Assembly: GCA_031308135.1 (NCBI GenBank)
Contig: JAHLJT010000631.1
Location: 144,378,734 to 144,442,733, forward strand
Reading direction: 5' to 3'
Length of the DNA: 64,000 nucleotides
From: Acheta domesticus
Taxonomy: Eukaryota > Arthropoda > Insecta > Orthoptera > Gryllidae
Shown here: positions 28,053 to 38,093 of the stretch, piece after piece
Position numbering within the stretch: position 1 is the first letter of the stretch
Layout of the letters: each line of letters begins with the position of its first letter
The notes under the pieces: generated by a model
Databases searched by the model: none
The model's input: only the letters and a program-made list of their open reading frames with translations
Told to the model about the DNA's origin: nothing
Translations under genes and position numbers: made by a program

Positions 28053-29632
28053 TACTTTCCCGTATACGAACGTATATACGGAGTAATATATGTAGTACAG
28101 CGCAGTGGCGTAGCGTGACTCACACGTTTGGGGATGCTCAACAATAACACACAAAATGTCACTATCAACTACTTCGTCTAACAGGCGAACGCAACACAAG
28201 GCAGATACACTGGGACTACTTCTACGATCTCGATTGCTTACGACGATGTAGGCGCTTCCCACAAAATCCTCACAGCAGTCAGGGCTGCCGATGTCTTGAA
28301 AGCAAATTATACAATGGCTCAGCTTTAATTCTTATACGCGAATGGCAATAAGACCATTTGTTAATTTATACATTGCAGACTTAAATAATATGTAATCTAT
28401 TTAAGAGATAATACAATTTCTTGGATATTAATTAAGAAATAGTAGTCAGGCACTATTTCTACAGCTTGTACCCATGACCAAGCGGGGACTCCCGAGTGAG
28501 AGAGAGAAAGATAATTTACTGAACGCCTGAAGTGTGCTGCGCTCTCGTGCACAAACGAGCTTCTTTCCGCAGTAGACGCTAGCGTAAAGCAGTCGGGTTT
28601 CTCTGGGCCAGGGGTGAAGAGGGGAGAGGGGTACCTCGCCATCTGCGCATGCGTCATTGCTCGTCGCAATCTGGCGGCCGACGCTGAAGTATTTTAGCTT
28701 CCCACCAATCAGAGGCCAGCTTCAACAGCCCGCCGAATTCAATCATAGGAAATCAATTTTAAATTAATACAAAAAGTGTTTCGCTCAACAGACCACTTGT
28801 AAGATTATCAATACAGTATTTAAGGTTCTTAAATACGGGGATGCTCAGCATCTCAGCGTCCCCTGACGCTACGCCACTGGTACAGGGAAAGTTATGTAAT
28901 GCTGCGCGAAAAAATGGCCAATTTTCGCCGGAAAAAAATAGTTGCCGGGCCGTGGTAACGAAAATGTGGATCAATCCAGTTGTTAAATTAAGAAAAAATT
29001 CCCTAGCATGTGGTGTAGCCAGCATGTGTTTTGTAAGTCCTTGATACCGAAAAAACAATTTAAAGCAAAACTTTCGTCCGTCTATCCATCTGCCGACCGT
29101 CTGTCAGTCTGTGAAAAACACTAGCGCCTAAACCATACGTACGATTTCTTCCCAAATGAATATTCCCCCGTCGATCTGATTCCACTCGAGGTGCCGAGAT
29201 ACTGAAAAAAAAATCTTCAAAATTTGTTTTACTTTACATGAAGCTCCGGACATTTTCAAACTTTTCTCAAAAACGGCTCCAATATTTTTCTTTGAAATTG
29301 TTATAAGAATAGAGTAAAATGCACTTATTATGGTGGCAGAGGTCCGATTTTCACGGTCACTCTAAATTTTCGAAAATTGTAATAGTTTACATTTTTTGGC
29401 GTATTCCTACAATTACAGAATTGCAGATAGAGATTTTTCCTTCAAATAAAATTTGTTCTCCAAAGTGAATTCTTTCATTAAAGTCCTGTACAGTTTTTTA
29501 AATTTTAGTAGTTTTCTGGCAATATTGCGCGAAATATTTGCAATTTTATTACAAAAATTACAAAAACATTTTCTCAAAAACAGCTCCCAATTTTTTCTTT
29601 AAACATTTGGTTGGCATAGTGCTCTGCGCGCA
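28053..29632 (+). repeat. Helentron-like copy interrupted by a hAT MITE
   Basis: The 5' terminus ACTTTCCCGTATACGAACG starts at about 28054 and runs to 28102. The body resumes at 28880 (GTACAGGGAAAGTTATGTAATGC) and continues to about 29632, where it meets a reverse-oriented copy. The family landmarks CTCAAAAACGGCTCC and CCGTCTGTCAGTC are present. Confidence 0.75.
28103..28879. mobile_element. 777-bp non-autonomous hAT element (MITE)
   Basis: Termini CAGTGGCGTAGCGT (left) and ACGCTACGCCACTG (right) are inverted repeats of hAT type. The flanks are GTACAGCG (28095-28102) and GTACAGGG (28880-28887), an 8-bp target duplication with one change, as expected for hAT. The insertion interrupts a Helentron-like copy whose other members are continuous here. 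GGGGATGCTCA occurs near both ends in direct orientation. There is no transposase sequence. Confidence 0.85.
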
Positions 29633-30400
29633 GCTAGTTATTTGAATTTGCCACATACTCTTGCCATCTGTCGCCGCCCAAAGTACATTTATTTTACATT
29701 TTATTAATTTTTCGGTTTCCTAATAATAGAACGGAAATATTATTTTAAGAATATTAAGGAACAATAAAACCTCGTCCTAAATGGCAATGTTTTTAAAAAA
29801 ATTTGGAGCCGTTTTTAAGCGCTACTAAAAATGCGTCTTTTTCGCAGAAAATGTTAGAGTTTTCGAAACACTTCACTAAAAATCATTTTAAGCACTTTAA
29901 CTTCCAAATACAATAGTGTTTACAAAATGCTGGCAATGTGCATATTAAAGGTGTGAGAGATCTTTCAAAAAAATACATTTGTGTAATTTTTGCAAAAAAA
30001 TTGAACTTTACTTCATATTAAAGAGTACAATTAGCACTATCCGTTCCAAAAGTTTGAAGGAAAAATATGGGGCCATTTATGAGAAAATGGCGTTTCAGCG
30101 TTTGTGAAAATGCGGAATTTTGAGCTAGTTTTCACAGAGAACGGTTGAGTTTTCGAGGAAATTTACTTGACACTATTTAAAGCACATGTACTCGAAAATA
30201 TAATAATGTGAACAAATCGCTACTAATCTAAATATTACCGACGTGAGAGACTGGTCAAAAAAATAAATTTTTATAATTTTTGAAAAAAAAACAAAAGAAT
30301 AAAGCAGAATGGCGTTTATGTCATTCCGTAGAAAAATTTAGCACTATCCCTATCAAAAGTATAAAGAAAAAATTTGGAGCCGTTTTTGAGAGAATCTTTC
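29633..30400 (-). repeat. Helentron-like copy fragment (reverse orientation)
   Basis: Starts CTAGTTATTTGAATTTGCC, reads through the family body in reverse and stops abruptly at GAGCCGTTTTTGAGAG near 30395. It adjoins the preceding copy tail to tail, making an imperfect inverted pair. Confidence 0.7.
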
Positions 30401-30984
30401 TATTCATCTTTCTTAGAGAGTCTCTTCTCCAGCAAGCTGAGGCGCCAGGGTAATAGGTTCCTAATCCCATGATGTAGATCCCTCCTCGTCCATGAAGATT
30501 GCGTGGCACCCTCACACGCGTCCGCTGCCGTGATAAAGTCGTCGCTCGTCGGCGGTGGTGGCAGCAGGGGCCGCGAGATCACGCGTTGTGTGCGCCATCC
30601 ATCATCATTAGCACAGAGAACGCTCGGCCACGGCGCGGAGCTAAGACGCCCGCCGCCCGCTGCCACCACCGCCTTCTTGGCATTACCACCTCCAGCGCCA
30701 TTGGCTTCGACTTCCATCACCACTTACCTGGATCATTTTCCCACTGAAAAGCTCTCTAAAGGTACACCCATGGAAACAAATTGTCGCGTCGAAAATGCCT
30801 TGACCCGCGGGCTTGATGGCGATGGACATACCTCACTGCCGAAAGCGACGTCTAATGGTGGGTTTGAAAACTACGTTCTCTCGACCGAACTATGAAGATG
30901 AAATTTATTTGATTGGGGCGTATGAAATATTTTAAATTCCATTGAGAGCTAAAAAGAAGTAAAAGACTTCCGTGATTCCTGCCC
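30401..30984. other. Unassigned spacer with GC-rich core
   Basis: 30470-30730 is GC-rich and open in several frames on both strands without recognisable motifs. No gene or repeat boundary can be supported. Confidence 0.4.
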
Positions 30985-31275
30985 ATGAAACTAAATTGAC
31001 ATTAATTTTTGTATGCGTAATGTTGCTTTCAAGTTGCGTTAACTTAAAATGTTTTGTCATAAGAAAGGTAACCGAACACCGAAAGGACAGCTCAATGCCA
31101 AAGTGTTGTTCCCGACCTAGAAAAATGGCGGGTTCGATTCCGAGTCTAGGTAAGTATTTTTATCCATTCTATATTGCCACAAGATCTTCTAAATTAAAAC
31201 ATTCTACTTTTTTTTCAAAGTTATGCATTAAGCAGCCAAAATTCGCTTTTGCAAAGAAGACAAATATTTGAAATC
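30985..31275 (+). repeat. tRNA-derived SINE-like repeat, copy 1
   Basis: It contains a B-box (GGGTTCGATTCCGAG, 31131-31145), followed by GTCTAGGTAAGTATTTTTATCC and an AT-rich tail. A second copy in reverse orientation at 33150-33447 matches closely over the whole length and retains more of the A-box region (CAACTCACTCAGTGCCAAAGTG in the sense direction). The SINE-like frames on both strands are not genes. This copy also shows the empty target site for the Tc1 element inserted into copy 2. Confidence 0.7.
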
Positions 31276-31975
31276 TGAAGAAATTAGAAAAGTGTTCGCT
31301 TGTATTTGAAATGAAAATATGTACGAGTATAATGTAGTGAGGAAATAATAATAAATTTTAAGCTTCACCGTACGCGCATTTTTATAACGATTCTGCTTGC
31401 CTGGCAGTGTTTGAACCGCCAAGGGCTCTTGGGGATTTGTAAAAGATTTAAGCCAGCATGAGCAGGACCAAAAACGCAAAACATTACAAAAATATTTTTT
31501 TTGTTTAAAAGCTAAACAGAAAAATTCCCAACTGACGGGGAACAATCAACACACGTAAAAATTAAATGTTAACTAATAATAACCTGTCTATACTCACTAT
31601 GTTAGCACAATACTGCATTTATCTCAGTAGTATTGACATTGAATGCACTTTGAGATTTCTTTCATTTTATAAAGATTTTTCTTATTTTAAACAACATCAA
31701 AACAAAATAATATAATTATTCTTTTTTATTTCAAAATAAACAGTGAAAAGACAAAGATTGACTATCACACATTTAACATTTGTGATGACAAATCTAGACA
31801 GAAAGAGGTCAAGACTCTTAGTTTTCATGTTCGGAATCACGGTTACTGGATAAATCATGACTCTTCGCTGACGTGTGCCTCCCGCACACAATCGGGTGAT
31901 AGGTATCACAGGTAATGCCACCACACTCTCAAGCAACGTAATATAAATTTCTTAAAAGAATGATCTCTAAATTAA

Positions 31976-32014
<39 letters not shown>

Positions 32015-33149
32015 TATAAAATACATTTTAGGAAATAAAAGTAAAAATGTCGGTGAAATATAAGATTATACAAAAATGCTGACTTGTCTACAAAATTTTT
32101 CTTTTCACGGAATCTATTTTTTTGTGAGGGTTCATTGATTCGAAAGACCTTGCCACAGTTTGAGTTTTTTTATAAAAATGATAAAATACTAGTGCAAATT
32201 TAGGATATTTCTTGATAACTTATTTTGTAAACCAGTCAGAAGAAATACAACAAGACATACATTATGTTTCACTGAGGTGAATATTTACTTCAATTATTTC
32301 TCTCGCGAAGAACGCCAAATTATATTATGTTTGCACAAAAATTGTATATCTCTTCGTTCCAAACATGCCTCTTCTGGATTTCTATCAAGAAAGGTTTATG
32401 GAGGAAATGAAATATTGTTAATTTTAATTGGATATTAAAGTGCATATTTCAGAATATATAGATCATAAATGCATATTTTTATTAATAGTATGTATCGAGT
32501 TTTTTGTGCATGAAAATCCTCTCCCTAATGATGAGCAAAAATGTCCCTAAGAAATATTTGGCCTCTCACTAGCTAAATTCAGTCAAAAGATTGTGCAGGC
32601 AAAAGTGTTCAGAATGCAATATAAACATCGTCCGCATGCGCGATGCATAGGTAATTCGCCAGGAAAACTTTCATATTTTGCGCTATTATATTTACTTTCA
32701 CACGAATGTGCACCAGCAAAGGGAAGACAACACAGGAGAAGGTACCTCGAGAAGGGGATCACTTAACAAGGAAGAATTCTAGCAGCTCATGTATGAATTA
32801 ATTTCCAAGATAACATGTCACCCATCACTCAATCGTCGTTTGTGTGGGCACAATATATTCAAAATGTTGAACTAAAACAAACCTCTAAATTCCTCCCTCT
32901 ATAGTTTGATTCTCTATAGCAAAATACATGCCACATATGAACGTTATTTGTAAATGTCTATATATCTTGGAAGATTTTCAAACAATGACCAAACTTTGGC
33001 ACAATAATTAATCCGATAGCAGATAGTCAGCGATAACAATAAGCAGATGATCATGGTCGTATAACAATGCTAGAAGCAACCGTATTTTACATGATTTTTT
33101 TAATAGAAATCGTTTTATTAAATCAAAATTACGTAATCATCAAATACAT
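31276..33149. other. AT-rich spacer between inverted SINE copies
   Basis: Contains an (AAT)n array of about 12 units at 31976-32010. Otherwise I see no gene, terminus or tandem structure. Confidence 0.45.
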
Positions 33150-33447
33150 CATTTCTTCAGAATTCAAAAATTCGCCTTGTTCGTGAATGCAAATGTTGGC
33201 TGATTTATGCATAACATTGACAAGACAAGTGTAGAATGTTTTAATTTAGAAGATCTTGTGGCAATGTAGAATGGATAAAAATATTTACCTAGACTCGGAA
33301 TCAAACTCGCCACTTTTCCAGGTCGGAAACAACACTTTGGCACTGAGTGAGTTGATCTTTCGGTGCTCAATTACCTTTCGTATAACAACACATTTTAAAT
33401 TATCGCAACTCGAATGCAACATTACGTATACAAAAATTATTGTCATT
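33150..33447 (-). repeat. tRNA-derived SINE-like repeat, copy 2 (inverted)
   Basis: Reverse complement of 30985-31275, about 80% identical by eye. Its outer end (…AATTATTGTCATTTA) is interrupted by the Tc1 element at 33450; the continuation TAGTTTC appears at 34797. Confidence 0.7.
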
Positions 33448-33573
33448 TACACTCATCTTCATAAAACAATCTGCACCCAGAATGACAAGGCGGATTGTGA
33501 TTATTTTTGCTAGGCAGGAAGAAGGTACCATGCATTCAAAATGCTTACATTTTCACATTTGTATGACCAATAC

Positions 33574-33933
33574 TTATTGCGCTACACGGCCACAGATGGT
33601 ACATGTTACTACGACGTGCGGTCGCCATGTTGGAGAATACACACGTCCAGACGTCGAGGCATGGAGTTGTATAGGTCTGGAATGGAGTCCTGTGCTAGTC
33701 CATCCCATGCAGCTTGCACCTGAGCGCGCAGTTCTTGCAGATTGGTGGCTAGGGGCGGGGTCCTCCTTAGAACCCCCAACATTCTCGATCGGGGAGAGGT
33801 CTGGCGATGCGGCTGCGCATGGCAGAGTATCCACGGTTGCAAGGCATGCTCGCGTGGTGGATGCGGTATGCGGACGCGCGTTGTCCTGATGAAATAGGGT
33901 GTGGGCGTGGGCGTTCACGAGCGGCAGGGCCAT
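33574..33933 (-). pseudogene. Tc1-like transposase C-terminal part, left arm
   Basis: The minus-strand frame contains HQDNARPHTASTTRACL, then LPCAAASPDLSPIENVGG, the segment containing the last catalytic acidic residues of Tc1-like transposases (NARPH and SPDLSPIE motifs). It is frameshifted afterward and has no N-terminal domain. It is the inverted partner of 34275-34620. Confidence 0.8.
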
Positions 33934-33979
33934 CGGTTACAGAATCTCCTGAACGTACCGTGCAGCTATTGCCCAACGC

Positions 33980-34623
33980 AGGGCTCTCCGCACGCCTATC
34001 ATTACGACTGTCACACCCCAGCAATGCTGCTACAGACTCGCCTGGTATCGGAAATGACGGGCCACGCAGACTTGCAGTGGGTCATCATCAGTGACGAGTC
34101 CCGATTCTCTCTTAATGGCGTCAGCCACTGGGTTCGTGCCTGAAGGCGGAGTGGGGAGCGCCACGACAGCGGTTTGTGGTATCCCATCTCACATCCCGCC
34201 AGCCTGGTGTGATGGTGTGAGGCGAAATCCTAAGGTGCCCAATTCACCGTTAGTTTCCTCAGGGGCATCGTGACAGCCGCACGGTACGTTCAGGAGATCC
34301 TTCAGCCGGTGGCCCTGTCGTTCGTAAACGCCCACGCCCATGCCCTATTTCAACAAGAAAACGCACGCCCGCATACCACAGCCATCTCCCGAGCATGCCT
34401 TGCAGCCGTGGATACTCTGCCATGGCCAGTCGCATTGCCAGGCCTTTCCCCGATCGAGAATGTTGGGGGTGCTACGGAGCGTGCGAACAGGACCCCACCC
34501 CTACCTACCAATCTGCAAGAACCGCGCGCTCAAGTGCAGGCTGCATGGCATGGACTAGCACAGGAGTCCATTAGAGAACTGTACAACTCCATGCCACGAC
34601 GTCTGGACGCATGTGTTTGCTAA
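33980..34623 (+). pseudogene. Tc1-like transposase central and C-terminal part, right arm
   Basis: Plus-strand pieces: QGSPHAYHYD...LQWVIISDESRFSLNG (second catalytic aspartate block) to about 34143; a frameshifted middle; then MTAARYVQEILQPVAL, FQQENARPHTTAISRAC, LPGLSPIENVGG and IRELYNSMPRRLDA to a stop at 34621-34623. Most family motifs of the catalytic domain are present, but in two frames and without the DNA-binding N-terminus. About 100 bp around 34142-34240 match the 5.8-kb pseudogene almost perfectly. Confidence 0.85.
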
Positions 34624-34798
34624 CATGGCGACCTCACGCCAAACCAACATGTACATCTGTGGGCGTATAGCGCAGTAAATATTGGTCCTATAAACGTGAA
34701 AATGTAATAATTTCGTATGCATGGTACCCACTACCTGCCTGCCAACAATGATAGCAATCCGCCCCGTCCTTCTGGGTGCAGCTTTTTTTATGAGTGTA

Positions 34799-35339
34799 GT
34801 TTCGAGAAGAACTATTTTGAATAGCAGAATCACCGCCGTGCCGAAAGGATGGAAGAAGGTATGTACCTTGTCAAAAAGTGCATTAGCAATTAGTGAAACG
34901 TCTACATTATATATTCATCATTACAATGACTTATACAGAAAATATAACTATAGAATATAAAAAGAATAATACAGAAATATTGCAATTTCTGCGCTAACCG
35001 TTGTCAAAGAATCCAAAAAAAAATCTTTAACAATTTCACAAAACTCTTGCAATGTTGCGAAAACACAAAATTAAAGGCACACACTGACCAAGCGATGCTA
35101 CCTGACTAACACAGCAAGAAAAACCAAATTAATGTAACATAGCAGAATGTATTGAAAGGTTACGAGGCACACATGGCTGGATTTTCCAACCCAGACCACT
35201 CTCACAGCACCACAGCTCCTCCAAATTACACAGCTGTCTAGTAGAGGGTCTCAAATGCAGATATCAAGAAAATGCCTTTCACCACCGTGAATGCTTCACG
35301 CTCAAGGTCCACCATAGCCCCTTCCGCTTGGGCCACACT
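34799..35339. other. Unassigned spacer
   Basis: AT-rich to about 35150, then of mixed composition. Nothing recognised. Confidence 0.4.
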
Positions 35340-35790
35340 CCACCAGCCATCTCTCCCGCTGTCCACCAGGCTCTGGCCCCGCCCCGGGTTCAGACCCCGG
35401 GCAGGGCACAGGGGGCGGGTAGCCGGCTAGCCGGCGGAGGGGCGGACGTAGGCGGGGGGAGATACGGGCGGCGACGGCGTGATGGTGGTGGTAGCGGCGG
35501 TGACGTCATCGGTGTCGGCGCCGAGGGTAGCTGGTTGCAACCTGGCCGGGCGGCGGGAGAACCGCCACACGCATCGTGGCGCGGGGAAACAATGATCAAT
35601 TAATGTCTTAATTCAATCATTAATTGATTGATTTTTTTTAAGTGGGACGCGCGAACTTTGGAGTTGGCGCCTCCATGACACCCTGGTGTAGCATGGAACT
35701 CCCATAATTTAGCGGGAAGTACCACAAAGAGTGCCCAGGTGGGCGGAAGTCGCAGGAACTTGTCCGCGCCGACCAAAATGTGCTAACAAC
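35340..35790 (+). repeat. GC-rich dispersed repeat, copy 1
   Basis: 35635-35785 (TTTAAGTGGGACGCGCGAA, AGCGGGAAGTACCACAAAGAG, GCCCAGGTGGGCG) matches the reverse complement of about 39860-40000 in order and content, and both have a very GC-rich stretch on the same side. A B-box-like GGGTTCAGACCCC lies at 35386. The 20-mer at 35526-35545 is identical to one in the R4-type 3' UTR. The family is unassigned. Confidence 0.45.
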
Positions 35791-36602
35791 CGTCAGTTAT
35801 TATTTTAAAACGTTTAATTCAAACTGTGCATTCATATCGATATTCGGGAGCAGCAATCATTTCCTACTTTTACAAATGATATAAACAGAAATAAATTTAA
35901 CTGTTACAGTATTTGCAGCACATAATCCAGAAAATCAATTTTAATTTCACGCAATCTTGCTTTGAATTCACTGAAGTTAGCTTTTAATTTTTGAATACTA
36001 CTATCAGGTATCAATATTTCTTACAGTAAACAGTTGTTTGTTACTTCTACGTTAAATTTATTACTTTCCTTCAATCTATTTTCTTTCATGAGACTTATCT
36101 ACATCGTACAGTCACAATAACAATTGGATCTTCAAAAACTATGTTGCTATTTTACAAAATGATAACGCTTCAAATGAAATCATTGTCGCAAGAAAGGTTG
36201 TGCATATGGCAGTTAAATATTAATCACATAGAGTTTGTCCTTCAAGATGTCTTTAAAGAGAAGATTTCATAAAAAGGGTGTTATGTGTAATGAAAATGAA
36301 GGCCCACATTGAAAACTTCGTTTTGGTTATGTAACCACTAGCAAAATGTGTAATAGTAAATTCACAGTTGATGAAAAAATAAATTTATTGAAAATGAGAA
36401 TTGAGTGAAAAATAATTTCTTAAGTAATTTACGACCCATCTGTAATGCATTCATTTCTGCCCACCTTTGAGGTAGAATGCACTGTGTGTTTTTTTTTTTC
36501 GTTTCAGGAACTGTTTTATACTACGGTGTGAAATGATTACCTATAAATAAATGTTAATTGTTGCTTACTACATTTTTGTGTAACGCTTATTCTTAGTTTT
36601 AA
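35791..36602. other. AT-rich spacer
   Basis: No gene, terminus or repeat recognised. Confidence 0.45.
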
Positions 36603-37617
36603 CCCTTAAATACAGACATGAGTCAAATTGACTCCGCCTTGTTAATTTTCTTCGAATTGCGAGAATTCCATGGATCTGATTAAACCTACTACCTGTCTAT
36701 CTTATCTTCAATGTCTCAACCCTGATTGTTGTTGGTTTTACAGCACATTAATTTAAGTTTTGTTCCTAGAAATTTTATGCCGGTTGGTGCAAGTGGGACT
36801 TTGACTCCGTGTCTATGGTTACGTTACTGGTCTGTGAGTACGTTTCATATTATTGAAGTTACAGAAGCTCTTAAGTGATCAATGAATAATGAAGTTCTTA
36901 AGTAATAAAGAATCATGGATGGAACACCAGGCCCATCGTCTAAGAGAGTGTGTGCATCTGATAGTGACTTTCACCATAAACAGGTGGCATAATGCCACTT
37001 ATCCGCCTTTTTTTTCAAAAAATCTAAATTTTTTATGAAATTTTATTAGGAGACAAATACAAATAATTCTTATAAAAGTTCAAAAAGATCCAAAAAGATT
37101 TCGGACAGTCATATTTATAACATTAAAAACTTTTATTTATGGCAACGTTTCGAATGGTTGATGCATCTTCAGGCCAATACAGTTATATACGAATAACTAA
37201 ACTTATAAAAAAGTACACACAAGAAATAGAGAACAAAAAGGAAATACCTGTACATATTTTTTAAGAAATAACAAATTATAATTGAAAAATATTAAATAAA
37301 ACAAGAACAATACTCACACTAAAAATAATTTTAAAATTGGTTTTGAACTTTGGTCATCAACCATTCGAAACGTTGCCATAAATAAAAGTTTTTAATGTTA
37401 TAAATATGACTGTCCGAAATCTTTTTGGATCTTTTTGAACTTTTATATCAATCTATGTGACAGCCTTGTAAAAGAATTTCAATACAAATAATTGTTATTA
37501 CGAAATTATAAATGACATTTGCAATTGTCGATCATAAAAGTTAAAATATTATGCGAGGAGTCAAATTGACTCCATGTCTGTGTTTACGTTACTGAATTTC
37601 ATGTCTGTAGTTAAGGG
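36603..37617. mobile_element. piggyBac-like non-autonomous element, ~1.0 kb
   Basis: The left end TTAA|CCCTTAAATACAGACATG and right end CATGTCTGTAGTTAAGGG|TTCA form inverted repeats (one mismatch in about 18). Next to each end is the palindromic GAGTCAAATTGACTC, as in many piggyBac-type termini. CCC...GGG ends and a TTAA flank (right flank mutated to TTCA) fit piggyBac. There is no transposase. A fold-back insertion (37071-37447) lies inside. Confidence 0.7.
37071..37447. repeat. 93-bp perfect inverted repeat (fold-back insertion)
   Basis: 37071-37163 is exactly complementary to 37355-37447 (93 of 93 by my reading), with a 191-bp loop. An 18-bp direct repeat with one mismatch (AATACAAATAATTCTTAT at 37056-37073; AATACAAATAATTGTTAT at 37481-37498) flanks it and may be a target duplication. 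Confidence 0.85.
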
Positions 37618-37770
37618 TTCAGAGCATATATTGGCTATTTTAAGACCATGATTGCATGTATTTTTTTAACTTTTATTTCTGGCGTCTAATAATTACTAAT
37701 ATTGTAAAGAAAATATGGAGACAATTTTCATTGTCTTTTAATGATCAAATCATGGAGTCTTTGTTTTCAG

Positions 37771-37954
37771 AAAGTAATCTTTTTGAGAAACGTCTTTATG
37801 GAAGAGGTGTTGCGGCATCAGCGGCAGCAGGAGCTGTTGCTCCAGCAATTGGTGCGGCAGCAGCCTCTGCCGCAGCCGCCGGAGGAGGGCCGCTGCAGAG
37901 ACGGGTCTGCGTGGGCGTCCGCGGCTGCCGTTGTTTGGTTGCGTCCTTTCAATT
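37771..37954 (+). CDS. Possible internal exon, Gln/Ala-rich (very uncertain)
   Basis: A GC-rich island between TTTGTTTTCAG (acceptor-like, ending 37770) and AATT|GTAAGT (donor-like, 37955). One frame reads MEEVLRHQRQQELLLQQL followed by Gln/Pro-rich sequence; another frame is Ala/Gly-rich and also open. Either host exon, gag-like fragment or chance CAG/GCA-rich repeat is possible. I do not recognise a protein family. Confidence 0.2.
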
Positions 37955-38093
37955 GTAAGTTCAGTGTGTAATGGGATTGTGCTGGATCTTCTCTGATAAG
38001 TGTTTTAGGTCTTCTTTTAATAATTCTTTTTTCTTTTCTGTTCAGATCCTAATGGGAAAATAAATTTATATTTTTTGGAATAAAGAATTGTAA

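Larger units (their letters stand above)
33450..34796. mobile_element. Fold-back Tc1-like element, 1347 bp
   Basis: It is bounded by TA on both sides (33448-33449, 34797-34798), with termini CACTCAT (left) and ATGAGTG (right). The two ends are not short TIRs: each arm of roughly 0.5 kb contains the terminus plus the 3' half of a Tc1-like transposase, in opposite orientations, around a ~0.3-kb centre. The transposase N-terminus is missing, so the element is non-autonomous. Arm divergence (perhaps 15-20% by eye) shows the rearrangement is not recent or that the arms come from different copies. Confidence 0.85.

Noticed and set aside
33164..33370. Similar ~68-codon frames in the two inverted SINE-like copies
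   Set aside because: They arise from the repeat itself, lie over the B-box region and differ in length and ends.
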